In this document: in pieces, positions 47,715 through 56,812 of the stretch | Position numbering within the stretch: position 1 is the first letter of the stretch | How the letters are laid out: each line of letters begins with the position of its first letter | From: Lysobacter changpingensis | GTDB taxonomy: Bacteria > Pseudomonadota > Gammaproteobacteria > Xanthomonadales > Xanthomonadaceae | Direction of reading: 5' to 3' | Assembly (NCBI RefSeq): GCF_017308985.1 | Contig: NZ_JADWPE010000008.1 | Coordinates: 62,001 to 126,000 of the forward strand | DNA: 64,000 nucleotides | Translations under genes and position numbers: made by a program | Notes under the pieces: generated by a model | What the model was told of the DNA's origin: nothing | Database searches by the model: none | What the model saw: the letters and a program-made list of their open reading frames with translations, nothing else

Positions 47715-48638
47715 ATGAGCTCGCCTGCCCCGGCCTTCGACGACGTCCGCGCCTACCTCACCGACCTGCAGGACCGCATCTGCGCGGCCATCGAGCACGC
47801 CGACGGCAGCGCGCGCTTCCGCGAAGACCTGTGGCAGCGCGCAGAAGGAGGCGGCGGGCGCACGCGCGTGCTGCGCGACGGCGCGGTGTTCGAACAGGCG
47901 GGCATCGGTTTTTCCGACGTGTCCGGCACCAAGCTGCCGCCGTCGGCGACCGCCGCGCGGCCTGAGCTCGTGGGCGCGTCGTGGCGTGCGGTCGGCGTGT
48001 CGCTGGTGTTCCATCCGCGCAATCCGCACCTCCCGACCACGCACGCGAACGTGCGCCACTTCCGCGCCGTGCGCGATGGCGAGACCGTGGCGTGGTGGTT
48101 CGGCGGCGGCTTCGACCTGACGCCGTTCTATCCGGTCGACGAGGACGTGCTGCACTGGCATCGCGTCGCGCGCGAGCTGTGCGAACCCTTCGGCGGCCAG
48201 GCGCGCTACGAGAAGCACAAGCACTGGTGCGACGAATACTTCTTCCTCAAGCATCGCAACGAAACCCGCGGCGTCGGCGGCCTGTTCTTCGACGACCTGC
48301 ACGAGGACGCCGATGCCGACTTCGCCTACCTGCGCGCCGTGGGCGACGGCTTCCTCGACGCGTACCTGCCGATCGTCGGCCGCCGCAAGGACACGCCGTA
48401 CGGCGAGCGCGAACGCCAGTTCCAGCTCTACCGTCGCGGGCGCTACGTCGAGTTCAACCTCGTCTTCGACCGCGGCACCCTGTTCGGCCTGCAATCGGGC
48501 GGCCGTACCGAGTCGATCCTGATGAGCCTCCCCCCGCTGGTGCGCTGGGAATACGGCTTCGCGCCGGAGGAAGGCAGCGCAGAGGCGCGCCTGGCCGATT
48601 ACCTGCGCCCGCGCGATTGGTTGGACGAACTGGTCTGA
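47715..48638 (+). CDS. hemF: Oxygen-dependent coproporphyrinogen III oxidase
   Basis: This is a 307-residue aerobic CPO that decarboxylates two propionates to give protoporphyrinogen IX in heme synthesis. Typical motifs are HANVRHF near residue 112, [13 protein letters not shown] near 130 and [15 protein letters not shown] near 180. It starts at ATG 47715; a GTG two codons earlier is possible. It is divergent from the DUF3300 gene. Confidence 0.95.
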   Translation: MSSPAPAFDDVRAYLTDLQDRICAAIEHADGSARFREDLWQRAEGGGGRTRVLRDGAVFEQAGIGFSDVSGTKLPPSATAARPELVGASWRAVGVSLVFHPRNPHLPTTHANVRHFRAVRDGETVAWWFGGGFDLTPFYPVDEDVLHWHRVARELCEPFGGQARYEKHKHWCDEYFFLKHRNETRGVGGLFFDDLHEDADADFAYLRAVGDGFLDAYLPIVGRRKDTPYGERERQFQLYRRGRYVEFNLVFDRGTLFGLQSGGRTESILMSLPPLVRWEYGFAPEEGSAEARLADYLRPRDWLDELV

Positions 48639-48965
48639 GCTTTCGATCGCGCTTGGCGGACGCGCTGCGGGCCTGGATCCGGCCCTCGCCAGGATGACCT
48701 TGGAGACGTCGGGGTAGAACCACGGGCGCCAGGCAACGTCGGGCGGAGCACATCGGATAGGCAGTCGCGCCCCGGGTGCGCTTCGCTTACCCGGGCTACA
48801 GAACCGGAGCTTTCGATCGCGCTGCGGGCCTGGAGCCCGGCCTTCGCCGGGGTGGAGGAAAGCGCGCGCAGCAGACAGGCACGCAGCACCGATCGAAGCA
48901 CCAGCCCCCTTGGTAAGGGGGCGCGGCGGCAGCCGCGGGGATTGGAAGCATCGGCGCGGGGCCCG
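48639..48965. other. Gene-free region 3' of hemF
   Basis: No gene is present. It holds a near-duplicate of about 50 nt ('gctttcgatcgcgct' to 'ggccttcgcc' type, at about 48640-48695 and 48809-48855) and a single REP-like arm at 48771-48799. The remainder up to polA holds the inverted repeats and sRNA listed separately, and 49136-49306 shows nothing beyond the sRNA's probable promoter. Confidence 0.6.
48771..48799. repeat. Single REP-like arm, copy 4
   Basis: CCCGGGTGCGCTTCGCTTAC followed by CCGGGCTAC is the right-arm form only, with no partner nearby. Confidence 0.7.
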
Positions 48966-49017
48966 AAGTTTTGCCTCGCAAAACTTTGGCTTTATTTCTG
49001 GCGACGCCAGAAATAAA
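48966..49017. terminator. Two tandem AT-cored inverted repeats (bidirectional terminator-like)
   Basis: AAGTTTTGC/GCAAAACTT (48966-48974/48978-48986) is followed by a near-perfect 13-bp repeat, TTTATTTCTGGCG/CGCCAGAAATAAA (48991-49003/49005-49017). They lie between hemF and the sRNA and could end transcription from either side. Confidence 0.5.
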
Positions 49018-49138
49018 AAGCCCCGCAGGCAGGGGGGGCCGGCGGGGCTGGGGAGCGGGACCTGGGGAGGGGTCTTCGCTCCGGGATCACTCCAGGGGAG
49101 GGAGAGATCGGCGACAGGCGTTGCACCTGTCGCGACCT
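49010..49138 (-). ncRNA. Small RNA with C-rich loops, sX13-like
   Basis: On the minus strand, just 3' of polA, four stem-loops follow one another. First is GCGACAGG/CCTGTCGC (49133-49126/49118-49111). Next is GATC-t-CTCC/GGAG-t-GATC with loop CTCCCCT (49109-49085). Then GGAGCG/CGCTCC with inner GACC/GGTC and loop CCTCCCCA (49082-49052). Last is the terminator AGCCCCGC/GCGGGGCT with a C-rich loop and then TTTTTATTT (49049-49014). CCCC-bearing loops are the hallmark of the Xanthomonas sRNA sX13, which, to my recollection, also lies beside polA. A TATA-containing stretch near 49140 may be the -10; the 5' end is approximate. Confidence 0.68.
49014..49049 (-). terminator. Intrinsic terminator of the sX13-like sRNA
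   Basis: On the minus strand, an 8-bp AGCCCCGC/GCGGGGCT stem with a C-rich loop is followed by TTTT and ATTT. Confidence 0.75.
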
Positions 49139-49306
49139 ATATGACCATTCCGTACATGGATGGTTCGTGAAGATCCGGGTTAACAATTTGTTGGATTCAG
49201 GGTGCATTCACCCAGCTGAAAACGTTTTTCCCCGGGGATTCCGGCAGGAGCGGTCGCGCGCGGCCGATGGCACGGAACCTGACGGTCACACCATCCCGAC
49301 GAACGG

Positions 49307-52081
49307 TCAGTGCGCCTCGTCCCAGTTGGCGCCGACGCCGGTGTCGACCACCAGCGGAACCCGCAGACCCGCCGCCCGCGCCATCCGCTCGCGTGCCTCA
49401 TTCACCAGCGTATCGACGAAGCCGGTCTCGACCTCGAACACCAGTTCGTCGTGCACCTGCAGCACCATCAGCGCGCGGTCGCGGTGGTCGGCCAGCCAGC
49501 CGTCGATGGAGATCATCGCCAGCTTGATGATGTCCGCCGCCGTGCCCTGCATCGGCGCGTTGATCGCCGCACGTTCGGCACCGGCACGCAGGCCCTGGTT
49601 GCGCGCGTGGATGTTGTCCAGGTAGAGCCGGCGCCCGAACACGGTTTCGACATAGCCCTGCTCGCGCGCCTGCTGCCGCGTGCGCTCCATGAAATCGCGC
49701 ACGCCCGGGTAGCGACTGAAGTACAGCGCGATGTAGTCCTGCGCCTCGCCGCGCGAAATGTTGAGCTGCCGCGCCAGCCCGAACGCGCCCATGCCGTACA
49801 TCAGGCCGAAGTTGATCGCCTTGGCCGCACGACGCTCGTTGTGGGTGACATCATCGAACGGCTTGCCGAACACCTCCGCCGCCGTCGCACGATGGATGTC
49901 CGCGCCGGATTCGAACGCGCGCAGCAGGCTCGGATCCTCCGACAGGTGCGCCATGATCCGCAGCTCGATCTGCGAGTAGTCGCAGGCGACGATGCGGCGC
50001 CCTTCCGGCGCGACGAACGCCTGACGGATGCGGCGCCCGTCGTCGGTGCGGATCGGGATGTTCTGCAGGTTCGGATCGCTCGACGCGAGCCGTCCCGTCG
50101 CCGCGCCCGCCTGGTGGTAGCTGGTGTGCACGCGGCCGGTGTCGCGGTTGACCATCTCCGGCAGCTTGTCGGTGTAGGTGCTGCGCAGCTTCGACAGGCC
50201 GCGGTACTCCAGGATCACCCGCGGCAACTCGTGCTGGTCGGCGATCGCTTCCAGCGCTTCCTCGTTCGTCGAAGGCGCGCCCGACGGCGTCTTCACCAGC
50301 GCGGGCAACTTCAGTTCGTCGAACAGCAACTGGCCGAGCTGCTTGGGCGAATCGAGGTTGAACGTACGACCGGCCAGTTCCGTCGCCTTCTGCTGCGCGG
50401 CGAGCATGCGCTTGCCCAGGTCGGCCGACTGTCGGCGCAACTCGTCGGCGTCGACCATCACCCCGTTGGCTTCTACGCGTTCGAGCACCTGCACCAGCGG
50501 CATCTCGATCTCGTGGTACACGTGCGCCAGGCCCGACACCGCTTCGACCTTCGGCGACAGCACGCGATGCAGGCGCAGCGTGACGTCGGCGTCTTCCGCG
50601 GCGTAACGCGTGGCGTCCTCGATGGACACCTGCGAGAACGGAATCGACTTCGCGCCCTTTCCCGCGACGTCCTCGTAGCGCACGGTCTCGTAGCCGAGAT
50701 AGCGCTTGGCCAGCGAATCCATGTCGTGGCGCGTGGCGGTCGCGTTGTAGACGAAGCTCTGCAGCATCGTGTCGTCGGCGTAGTTGCGCACGTCGATGCC
50801 GTTGCGACGCAGCACGTGCAGATCGTACTTGCCGTGCTGGCCCATCTTCTTGCGCGTGGGATCCTCGAACAGCGTGCGCAACGCGGCCAGCGCTTCGGTG
50901 CGGTCGAGCTGCTTCGGCGCGCCCGGATAATCGTGGCCGAGCGGCAGGTACGCGCCGCGACCGGGTTCCGCCGCGAGACTCAGGCCGATGAGGTTGGCCT
51001 GCATCGGGTCGAGCGAATCGGTTTCGGTGTCGAACGCGAACTCCTCCGAGTCGCGCAGGCGCGCCAGCAGGTCGTCGAACTGCTCCGGGGTCAGGATCGC
51101 CTCGTAATCGCCCTTCGCCGACAGCGACGGATCGACTGCTTCCGCCGGCGCGCCGGAACGCGCGTGGCCGGCCGCGGTATTGCGAAGGCCCGTCGGGCTG
51201 TTCGCGTGATCCTCGACCACCGCGCCCGGGCCTTCGAGTTCGCGCAGCGCCTGCTTGAAGCCGTAGCGCGCGTACAGCTCGCGCAGTTCGTCGACATGGC
51301 GATCGCGCAGCACCAGGTCGGTCGGCGCGCGATCGAGCTCGACGTCGGTCCTGATGGTCGTCAGCGTCCGGTTGAGCGGCAGGCGCGGCAGCGCGGCGCG
51401 CAGGTTCTCGCCGATCTTGCCCTTGATGTCCTGCGCATGCGCGATGACGTTATCGAGCGTGCCGTATTCGCCGAGCCACTTGGCCGCGGTTTTCGGGCCG
51501 CATTTCTCGACGCCGGGAATGTTGTCTACGGTGTCGCCCATCAGCGCGAGCAGGTCGATGATCTGGTCCGGGCGCACGCCGAACTTGTCGATCACGCCGG
51601 CTTCGGAATCCAGCCGGCTGCCGCTCATCGTGTTCACCAGCGCGATGCGCGGGCGCACCAGCTGCGCGAAATCCTTGTCGCTGGTGGAGATGGTCACGTC
51701 GATGCCCTGCTCCGCCGCGCGCACGGCGAGCGTGCCGATCACGTCGTCGGCTTCGACGCCTTCGATGCGCAGGATCGTCATGCCCAGTGCGTTGACGATG
51801 TCGCACATCGGCTGCACCTGCGCGCGCAGTTCGTCGGGCATCGCGGCGCGGTTGGCCTTGTATTCCGGATACAGGTCGTCGCGGAAGGTCTTGCCCGGCG
51901 CGTCGACCACGAAGGCGACGTAGGCGGGTTGCTCCTTCAGCGTCGCGCGCAGCATGTTGACCACGCCGAACAGCGCCCCGGTGGGTTCGCCGGCGTCGTT
52001 GGTGAGCGGCGGGAGCGCGTGGAAGGCGCGATAGAGATAACTGGAACCGTCGATGAGGACGAGGCGTGGCGTGTCGGTCAT
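49307..52081 (-). CDS. polA: DNA polymerase I
   Basis: This is a full-length (924-residue) PolA for Okazaki-fragment processing and repair. The N-terminal 5'-3' exonuclease region (IDGSSYLYRAFHALPP and the acidic TSDKDFAQLV) is followed by a 3'-5' exonuclease with FDTETDSLD near residue 352 and YAAEDADVTL near residue 495, so proofreading residues are retained. The polymerase domain has motif A DYSQIELRI, O-helix RRAAKAINFGLMYG and motif C HDELVFE. It is divergent from the DUF2782 gene and followed by the sX13-like RNA. Confidence 0.97.
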   Translation of the reverse strand: MTDTPRLVLIDGSSYLYRAFHALPPLTNDAGEPTGALFGVVNMLRATLKEQPAYVAFVVDAPGKTFRDDLYPEYKANRAAMPDELRAQVQPMCDIVNALGMTILRIEGVEADDVIGTLAVRAAEQGIDVTISTSDKDFAQLVRPRIALVNTMSGSRLDSEAGVIDKFGVRPDQIIDLLALMGDTVDNIPGVEKCGPKTAAKWLGEYGTLDNVIAHAQDIKGKIGENLRAALPRLPLNRTLTTIRTDVELDRAPTDLVLRDRHVDELRELYARYGFKQALRELEGPGAVVEDHANSPTGLRNTAAGHARSGAPAEAVDPSLSAKGDYEAILTPEQFDDLLARLRDSEEFAFDTETDSLDPMQANLIGLSLAAEPGRGAYLPLGHDYPGAPKQLDRTEALAALRTLFEDPTRKKMGQHGKYDLHVLRRNGIDVRNYADDTMLQSFVYNATATRHDMDSLAKRYLGYETVRYEDVAGKGAKSIPFSQVSIEDATRYAAEDADVTLRLHRVLSPKVEAVSGLAHVYHEIEMPLVQVLERVEANGVMVDADELRRQSADLGKRMLAAQQKATELAGRTFNLDSPKQLGQLLFDELKLPALVKTPSGAPSTNEEALEAIADQHELPRVILEYRGLSKLRSTYTDKLPEMVNRDTGRVHTSYHQAGAATGRLASSDPNLQNIPIRTDDGRRIRQAFVAPEGRRIVACDYSQIELRIMAHLSEDPSLLRAFESGADIHRATAAEVFGKPFDDVTHNERRAAKAINFGLMYGMGAFGLARQLNISRGEAQDYIALYFSRYPGVRDFMERTRQQAREQGYVETVFGRRLYLDNIHARNQGLRAGAERAAINAPMQGTAADIIKLAMISIDGWLADHRDRALMVLQVHDELVFEVETGFVDTLVNEARERMARAAGLRVPLVVDTGVGANWDEAH

Positions 52082-52181
52082 GTGGGAATTCTACGCTGCG
52101 CCCCTGCGGTAGCCGTCACCCCGGCCTGCGGCGGCGGCGCGTATCCTGTGGGCGACCCGCCCCGTCGGCCAGGAGACCGCC

Positions 52182-52475
52182 ATGCGCCACGTTCTGTTCG
52201 CCCTGCTGCTCCCGTTGACCCTGTTCGGCTGCGCGACGATGGGCGGCGGCGATCCCACGGCCGGGCTGGAGAACCCCGAAGTGCGCTCGCGCACCGTCAG
52301 CGGCGGCGACACCATCGACGAGTACTACGTCGCCGGCCAGCTGCGCGTGGTGCGCATCACGCCGGCGCGCGGCCCGGTCTACTACCTGGTGGACAACAAC
52401 GCCGACGGCATCCTCGACAGCAGCAAGGGCGAAGGCCCGATCTCGCCGGTGCAGTACAAGCTGCTGACCTGGTAA
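52182..52475 (+). CDS. DUF2782 small lipoprotein
   Basis: This is a 97-residue protein with signal peptide and lipobox (LTLFGC, Cys17) and the DUF2782 core DEYYVAGQLRVVRITP with YYLVDNNADGILD. An AGGAG precedes ATG 52182. DUF2782 genes are often found next to polA. The function is unknown. Confidence 0.88.
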   Translation: MRHVLFALLLPLTLFGCATMGGGDPTAGLENPEVRSRTVSGGDTIDEYYVAGQLRVVRITPARGPVYYLVDNNADGILDSSKGEGPISPVQYKLLTW

Positions 52476-52566
52476 ACGCCGCAGCGTGCTCGCCGCACGA
52501 TCCGGATATCGGGCGCGCGGCACGGCGCGCAGACTCCATCGCGTTGCTTCCACGGGAGAAAACGCG

Positions 52567-53316
52567 ATGACGCTTCCTCAGCTTTCCTTCGATACCGGAC
52601 GCGACCCGCGCTGGGTCGCGTTGTGCGCGCGCGACCGCGCCAGCGATGGCCGCTTCGTCTATTCGGTGAAGACCACCGGCGTGTACTGCCGGCCCTCGTG
52701 CGCGGCGCGGCGTCCGCGTCCGGAGAACGTGCGCTTCCATGCCACGCCCGACGACGCCGAACGCGCCGGCTTCCGCGCGTGCCTGCGTTGCCATCCGCGA
52801 CGTGAACCCGCGACCCGGCAGGCGGTCCGCTTCGCCATCGGCGAAAGCTCGCTGGGCCTGGTGCTGGTGGCCGAGAGCGACGCGGGCCTGCGCGCCGTGC
52901 TGTTCGGCGACGAGGCCGGCAAGCTGGTGCACGACCTGCAATCGCGGCTGCCGACGGCGGCGCTCGCGGTGGACGCGGGCGGCGTGCAGGCGGCGCTGGA
53001 GGCGGTGGTCGATTGCGTCGAGGCGCCGCATCTCGCGCTGGACCGGCCGCTCGATCTGCAGGGCACGCCATTCCAGACGAAGGTGTGGCGTGCATTGCGG
53101 CGAGTCCCGGCAGGAACGACGGTGAGTTACGGCGAACTGGCCCGGCGGCTGGGCGTGCCCGGGTCGGCCCGGGCGGTCGCGGCGGCCTGCGCGGCCAATC
53201 CGCTGGCGGTGGTGGTGCCATGCCATCGCGTGGTCGCGGCCGACGGCAGCCTGTCCGGCTACCGCTGGGGTGTTGGGCGAAAGCGCACGCTGCTGCAGCG
53301 CGAGGCACGCGCATGA
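52567..53316 (+). CDS. Short Ada-like O6-methylguanine-DNA methyltransferase (N-Ada plus MGMT)
   Basis: This is a 249-residue protein with two ends of the Ada protein but no middle. The N-terminal metal-binding N-Ada domain has Cys41, Cys45, Cys72 and Cys75 (VYCRPSC and RACLRC). From about residue 85 the MGMT domain begins directly, with active-site Cys219 in VPCHRV. The AraC helix-turn-helix of full Ada (about 350 residues) is missing. The N-Ada cysteine would accept methyl from phosphotriesters, but a transcription role is doubtful. The start ATG 52567 begins MTLPQLSFDTGRD. The stop overlaps the next gene (ATGA). Confidence 0.88.
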   Translation: MTLPQLSFDTGRDPRWVALCARDRASDGRFVYSVKTTGVYCRPSCAARRPRPENVRFHATPDDAERAGFRACLRCHPRREPATRQAVRFAIGESSLGLVLVAESDAGLRAVLFGDEAGKLVHDLQSRLPTAALAVDAGGVQAALEAVVDCVEAPHLALDRPLDLQGTPFQTKVWRALRRVPAGTTVSYGELARRLGVPGSARAVAAACAANPLAVVVPCHRVVAADGSLSGYRWGVGRKRTLLQREARA

Positions 53317-54053
53317 GCGCCGCGTTGACCCTGCGACGGGACCGCAAGGCGCTCGCCGAGCGCATCGCCTGGCAGGACTGGGAAGGGACGGCCGCATCGC
53401 TCGACGCGTGCGGCCACGCGGTGCTGCCGGGCCTGCTCGACGAAGCCGAATGCCGCGCGATCGCCGCGCTGTACGACCGGCCCGACGGCTTCCGCAGCCG
53501 CGTGGTGATGGCGCGGCATGGGTTCGGCAGCGGCGAATACCGCTATTTCGCCTATCCGCTGCCGCCGACGGTCGCGCTGCTGCGCGAGGCGGTCTATCCG
53601 TATCTGGCGCCGGTCGCGAACCGATGGAACGCGGCGATGGGCATCGACGTGCGCTATCCCGACACGCACGACGATTTCCTGCAACGCTGCCATGAGGCCG
53701 GCCAGACGCGGCCCACGCCGCTGCTGCTGCGGTATCACGCCGGCGACTACAACTGCCTGCACCAGGACCTCTACGGCGAACACGTGTTCCCGCTGCAGGT
53801 AGCGATGCTGCTCTCGCAACCAGGCGAGGACTTCGACGGCGGCGAGTTCGTCCTCACCGAGCAGCGCCCGCGCATGCAGTCGCGCGCGGACGTCGTGCCG
53901 CTGCGCCGCGGCGATGCGGTCGTGTTCGCCGTGCATCGTCGCCCGGTGCGCGGGACGCGCGGCATCTATCGCGTGAACCTGCGCCACGGCGTGAGCCGCG
54001 TGCGTTCAGGCCGACGTCACGTCCTGGGCCTCGTGTTTCACGACGCGCAGTAG
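53313..54053 (+). CDS. 2OG-Fe(II) oxygenase, probable alkylation repair partner
   Basis: This is a 246-residue protein. A double-stranded beta-helix core holds the iron ligands His150-x-Asp152 (LHQDLYGEH) and a distal His225 (VNLRHGVSRV), with Arg235 near the end. This is the pattern of AlkB-like and prolyl-hydroxylase-like dioxygenases. Overlap by 4 nt with the short Ada gene suggests joint action in alkylated-base repair, but the sequence itself looks closer to generic 2OG oxygenases than to classic AlkB. The exact substrate is open. Confidence 0.85.
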   Translation: MSAALTLRRDRKALAERIAWQDWEGTAASLDACGHAVLPGLLDEAECRAIAALYDRPDGFRSRVVMARHGFGSGEYRYFAYPLPPTVALLREAVYPYLAPVANRWNAAMGIDVRYPDTHDDFLQRCHEAGQTRPTPLLLRYHAGDYNCLHQDLYGEHVFPLQVAMLLSQPGEDFDGGEFVLTEQRPRMQSRADVVPLRRGDAVVFAVHRRPVRGTRGIYRVNLRHGVSRVRSGRRHVLGLVFHDAQ

Positions 54054-54170
54054 GCCTGCGTCCTAACCTGCGGCGTCAAGGCGATGGCCGTGGGTGCTCA
54101 GGTTTTCCCGCCGGATGCCGTTAACGAAACGCCGCACCGTCCCGCGCGGCGCAACGGAGGAAGCACCGGA

Positions 54171-54413
54171 GTGTCCGGGAAAGAAAGACGCAAGCCCAAG
54201 CCGCCGCTCGATGCCGCCGCGCTGCGGAAGGGCCTCACCGAGGAGCAGCGCCGCACGCTGGAGGAGCTGGAGCATTTCCAGTGGACGCTGGAGTTCGTGC
54301 GCCGCCCGCTGTTCCAGGACCCGATGCCGGTGCTGTTCGATCGCGACCGCAAGCGCTGCGTGGCGCTGCTGCCGGATGGATCGCTGGATGAGTCGGTGAA
54401 GCTGCGCGAGTAA
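54171..54413 (+). CDS. Small conserved basic protein
   Basis: This 80-residue protein starts GTG 54171 (SGKERRKPKPPLDAAALRKG), with GGAGG 10 nt upstream. A second part has LEHFQWTLEFVRRPLFQDP and DRDRKRCVALL. The ATG-started longer frame from 54084 has a weak site. I do not assign a function. Confidence 0.6.
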   Translation: MSGKERRKPKPPLDAAALRKGLTEEQRRTLEELEHFQWTLEFVRRPLFQDPMPVLFDRDRKRCVALLPDGSLDESVKLRE

Positions 54414-54430
54414 GCACCGCGCCTGCTCTT

Positions 54431-54503
54431 GTAGCCCGGGTAAGCGAAGCGCACCCGGGGCTCTGCGCGGTGAACCCGGGTGCGCTTCGCTTACCCGGGC
54501 TAC
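54431..54503. repeat. Paired REP-like palindrome, copy 5
   Basis: GTAGCCCGGGTAAGCGAAGC on the left and its inverse ending GGGCTAC on the right have only about 15 nt between them. It lies between the convergent small protein gene and uvrD. Confidence 0.85.
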
Positions 54504-54557
54504 AAGAGCTACAAGGGCGATCCCGTCGTCCGACGAACGCCTGAACGACACGGGCAC

Positions 54558-56750
54558 CTACGCCGGCTGCAGATTCGCATACGCCAGCACCAGCCACTTG
54601 CTGCCGGCATCGTCGAAGTTCACCTGCACGCGCGCGTGCGCGCCGCTGCCTTCGTAATCGGTGACGGTGCCCAGTCCGAACGACGGGTGCTTCACCTGCG
54701 AGCCCAACCGCACCGCCGGCTGTTCCAGCGGCGCATGCCCGCGACCGGCGCCCGGCACGCCACGCTGCACGCCGCCGCTGTACGGGCGCGAGACCTGCAC
54801 CTTCGGGCGCACTTCGTTGAGCAGCGGCGCGGGGATCTCGCGCAGGAAGCGCGACGGCACGCCGTACATGTCGGCGCCGTGGATGCGGCGCGACTCGGCA
54901 TAGCTGAGCACGAGCTTCTGCCGCGCGCGCGTGATGCCGACGTACGCGAGGCGGCGCTCCTCTTCGAGGCGACCGGACTCTTCCGTGGAGCGGCCGCTCG
55001 GGAACACGCCCTCTTCCATGCCGGCCAGGAACACCAGCGGGAATTCCAGTCCCTTGGCGCTGTGCAGCGTCATCAGCTGCACGCCCTCCTCGCCGGCCTG
55101 CGCCTGGCCTTCGCCGGCTTCCAGCGCGGCGTAGCTGAGGAACGCGACCAGTTCCGGCATCGCCGTCGCGTCCTCGTCGTCGCTGCGCGTGAAGCGCGAG
55201 GCGACCGACACGAGTTCATCGAGGTTGTCCACGCGCGAATCCAGCTGGCCGCGCGATTCGTTGAAGTAATGCTCGCGCAGGCCCGAGCGGATCAACACGT
55301 GGTCGATCTTCTCCGGCAGCGTCATCGACGCCAGTTCGTTGTCGAGGTCGTCGATCATCGCGAGGAAGCCCGCGACCGCATTGCGCGCGCGAGCCGCGAG
55401 GCCGTTCTCGCCGACGATCCGACGCGAGGCTTCCCATAGCGACACACCATCGGCACGTGCGCGACGGCGCACTTCGTCCAGCGTGCGCTCGCCGATGCCA
55501 CGCGTCGGCGTGTTCACCGCGCGCTCGAATGCCGCGTCGTCCAGACGCGAAGCGATCAGGCGCAGGTACGCCAGCGTGTCCTTGATTTCGGCGCGCTCGA
55601 AGAAGCGCAGGCCACCGTACACGCGGTACGGCACCTGTTCGGACAGCAGCGATTCTTCGAACGCGCGCGACTGCGCGTTGCTGCGGTAGAGGATGGCGAC
55701 TTCGCCGTAGCTGCCGCCATCGCGCACCCACTGGCGCAGGCGTTCGACGACGAAGCGCGCCTCGTCCATCTCGTTGTACGCGGCGTACAGGTCGATCGGC
55801 TCGCCCGTGCCGCTGTCGGTCCACAGGTTCTTGCCGAGGCGGTCGGGGTTGTGCGCGATGACCGCGTTGGCCGCTTCCAGGATGTTCGCGCTGGAGCGGT
55901 AGTTCTGCTCCAGGCGGATCGTGTGCGTGCCGGAGAAATCCTTCAGGAACCGCTGCATGTTCTCGACTTTTGCGCCACGCCAGCCATAGATCGACTGGTC
56001 GTCGTCACCGACGACGAACACGTGGCCGGTATCGCCCGCGAGCACGCGCACGAAGGCGTACTGGATCGCGTTGGTGTCCTGGAACTCGTCGACGAGGATC
56101 TCGCGGAAGCGATGCCGGTAATGCGCCAGCAGCGCCGGGTTGTCGCGCAGCAGTTCGTGCGCGCGCAGCAGCAGTTCGGCGAAATCGACCAAGCCCGCGC
56201 GTTCGCAGCGCTCCTGGTAGGCCTCATAGCATTTGTGCATGACGTCGGCCCACGGATCGCCGGACGTCGGTTGCAGGTTGTGGGGGCGGCGGCCTTCGTC
56301 CTTCTGCGCGTTGATCCACCACACGATCTGCCGCGGCGGAAAGCGCGTTTCGTCGAATTCCAGCGCCTGCACGACGCGCTTGACCAGGCGCAGCTGGTCG
56401 TCCGAATCGAGCACCTGGAAGCCTTCAGGCAACTTCGCTTCCTGCCAGTGCAGGCGCAGCAGGCGATGCGCGAGTCCGTGGAAGGTGCCGATCCACATGC
56501 CGCGCGCGCCGTGGCGCAGCTGGCCGTCGACGCGGTGGCGCATCTCGCCGGCGGCCTTGTTGGTGAAGGTCACCGCGAGGATGCCGTGGGTCGGCACGCC
56601 GTGGACTTCGTTCATCCAGGCGATGCGGTGCGTGAGCACGCGGGTCTTGCCGGAACCGGCGCCGGCGAGGACGAGGTAATGACCGGGCGGGGCGCTGACG
56701 GCCTCGCGCTGCGCTGGATTCAGCGCGTCGAGCAGGTGGGAGACATCCAT
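54558..56750 (-). CDS. uvrD: DNA helicase II (UvrD)
   Basis: This is a 730-residue superfamily 1 helicase for nucleotide excision and mismatch repair. Walker A GAGSGKT lies near residue 31 and Walker B LVDEFQDTN near 220. Other SF1 motifs include QSIYGWRGA near 253 and LMTLHSAKGLEF near 555. Start ATG 56748-56750. It is divergent from the M61-like gene. Confidence 0.96.
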   Translation of the reverse strand: MDVSHLLDALNPAQREAVSAPPGHYLVLAGAGSGKTRVLTHRIAWMNEVHGVPTHGILAVTFTNKAAGEMRHRVDGQLRHGARGMWIGTFHGLAHRLLRLHWQEAKLPEGFQVLDSDDQLRLVKRVVQALEFDETRFPPRQIVWWINAQKDEGRRPHNLQPTSGDPWADVMHKCYEAYQERCERAGLVDFAELLLRAHELLRDNPALLAHYRHRFREILVDEFQDTNAIQYAFVRVLAGDTGHVFVVGDDDQSIYGWRGAKVENMQRFLKDFSGTHTIRLEQNYRSSANILEAANAVIAHNPDRLGKNLWTDSGTGEPIDLYAAYNEMDEARFVVERLRQWVRDGGSYGEVAILYRSNAQSRAFEESLLSEQVPYRVYGGLRFFERAEIKDTLAYLRLIASRLDDAAFERAVNTPTRGIGERTLDEVRRRARADGVSLWEASRRIVGENGLAARARNAVAGFLAMIDDLDNELASMTLPEKIDHVLIRSGLREHYFNESRGQLDSRVDNLDELVSVASRFTRSDDEDATAMPELVAFLSYAALEAGEGQAQAGEEGVQLMTLHSAKGLEFPLVFLAGMEEGVFPSGRSTEESGRLEEERRLAYVGITRARQKLVLSYAESRRIHGADMYGVPSRFLREIPAPLLNEVRPKVQVSRPYSGGVQRGVPGAGRGHAPLEQPAVRLGSQVKHPSFGLGTVTDYEGSGAHARVQVNFDDAGSKWLVLAYANLQPA

Positions 56751-56812
56751 GCGGGTATTGTAGCGGCGGCGGTCTCAACGCCCGCGTCGCGGGCCATCGC
56801 GGAGGGAGCTGA

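Noticed and set aside
48639-49306. A Spot 42-type RNA next to polA, as in enterics
   Set aside because: The sequence and loops do not resemble Spot 42; the C-rich loops fit an sX13-type RNA instead.
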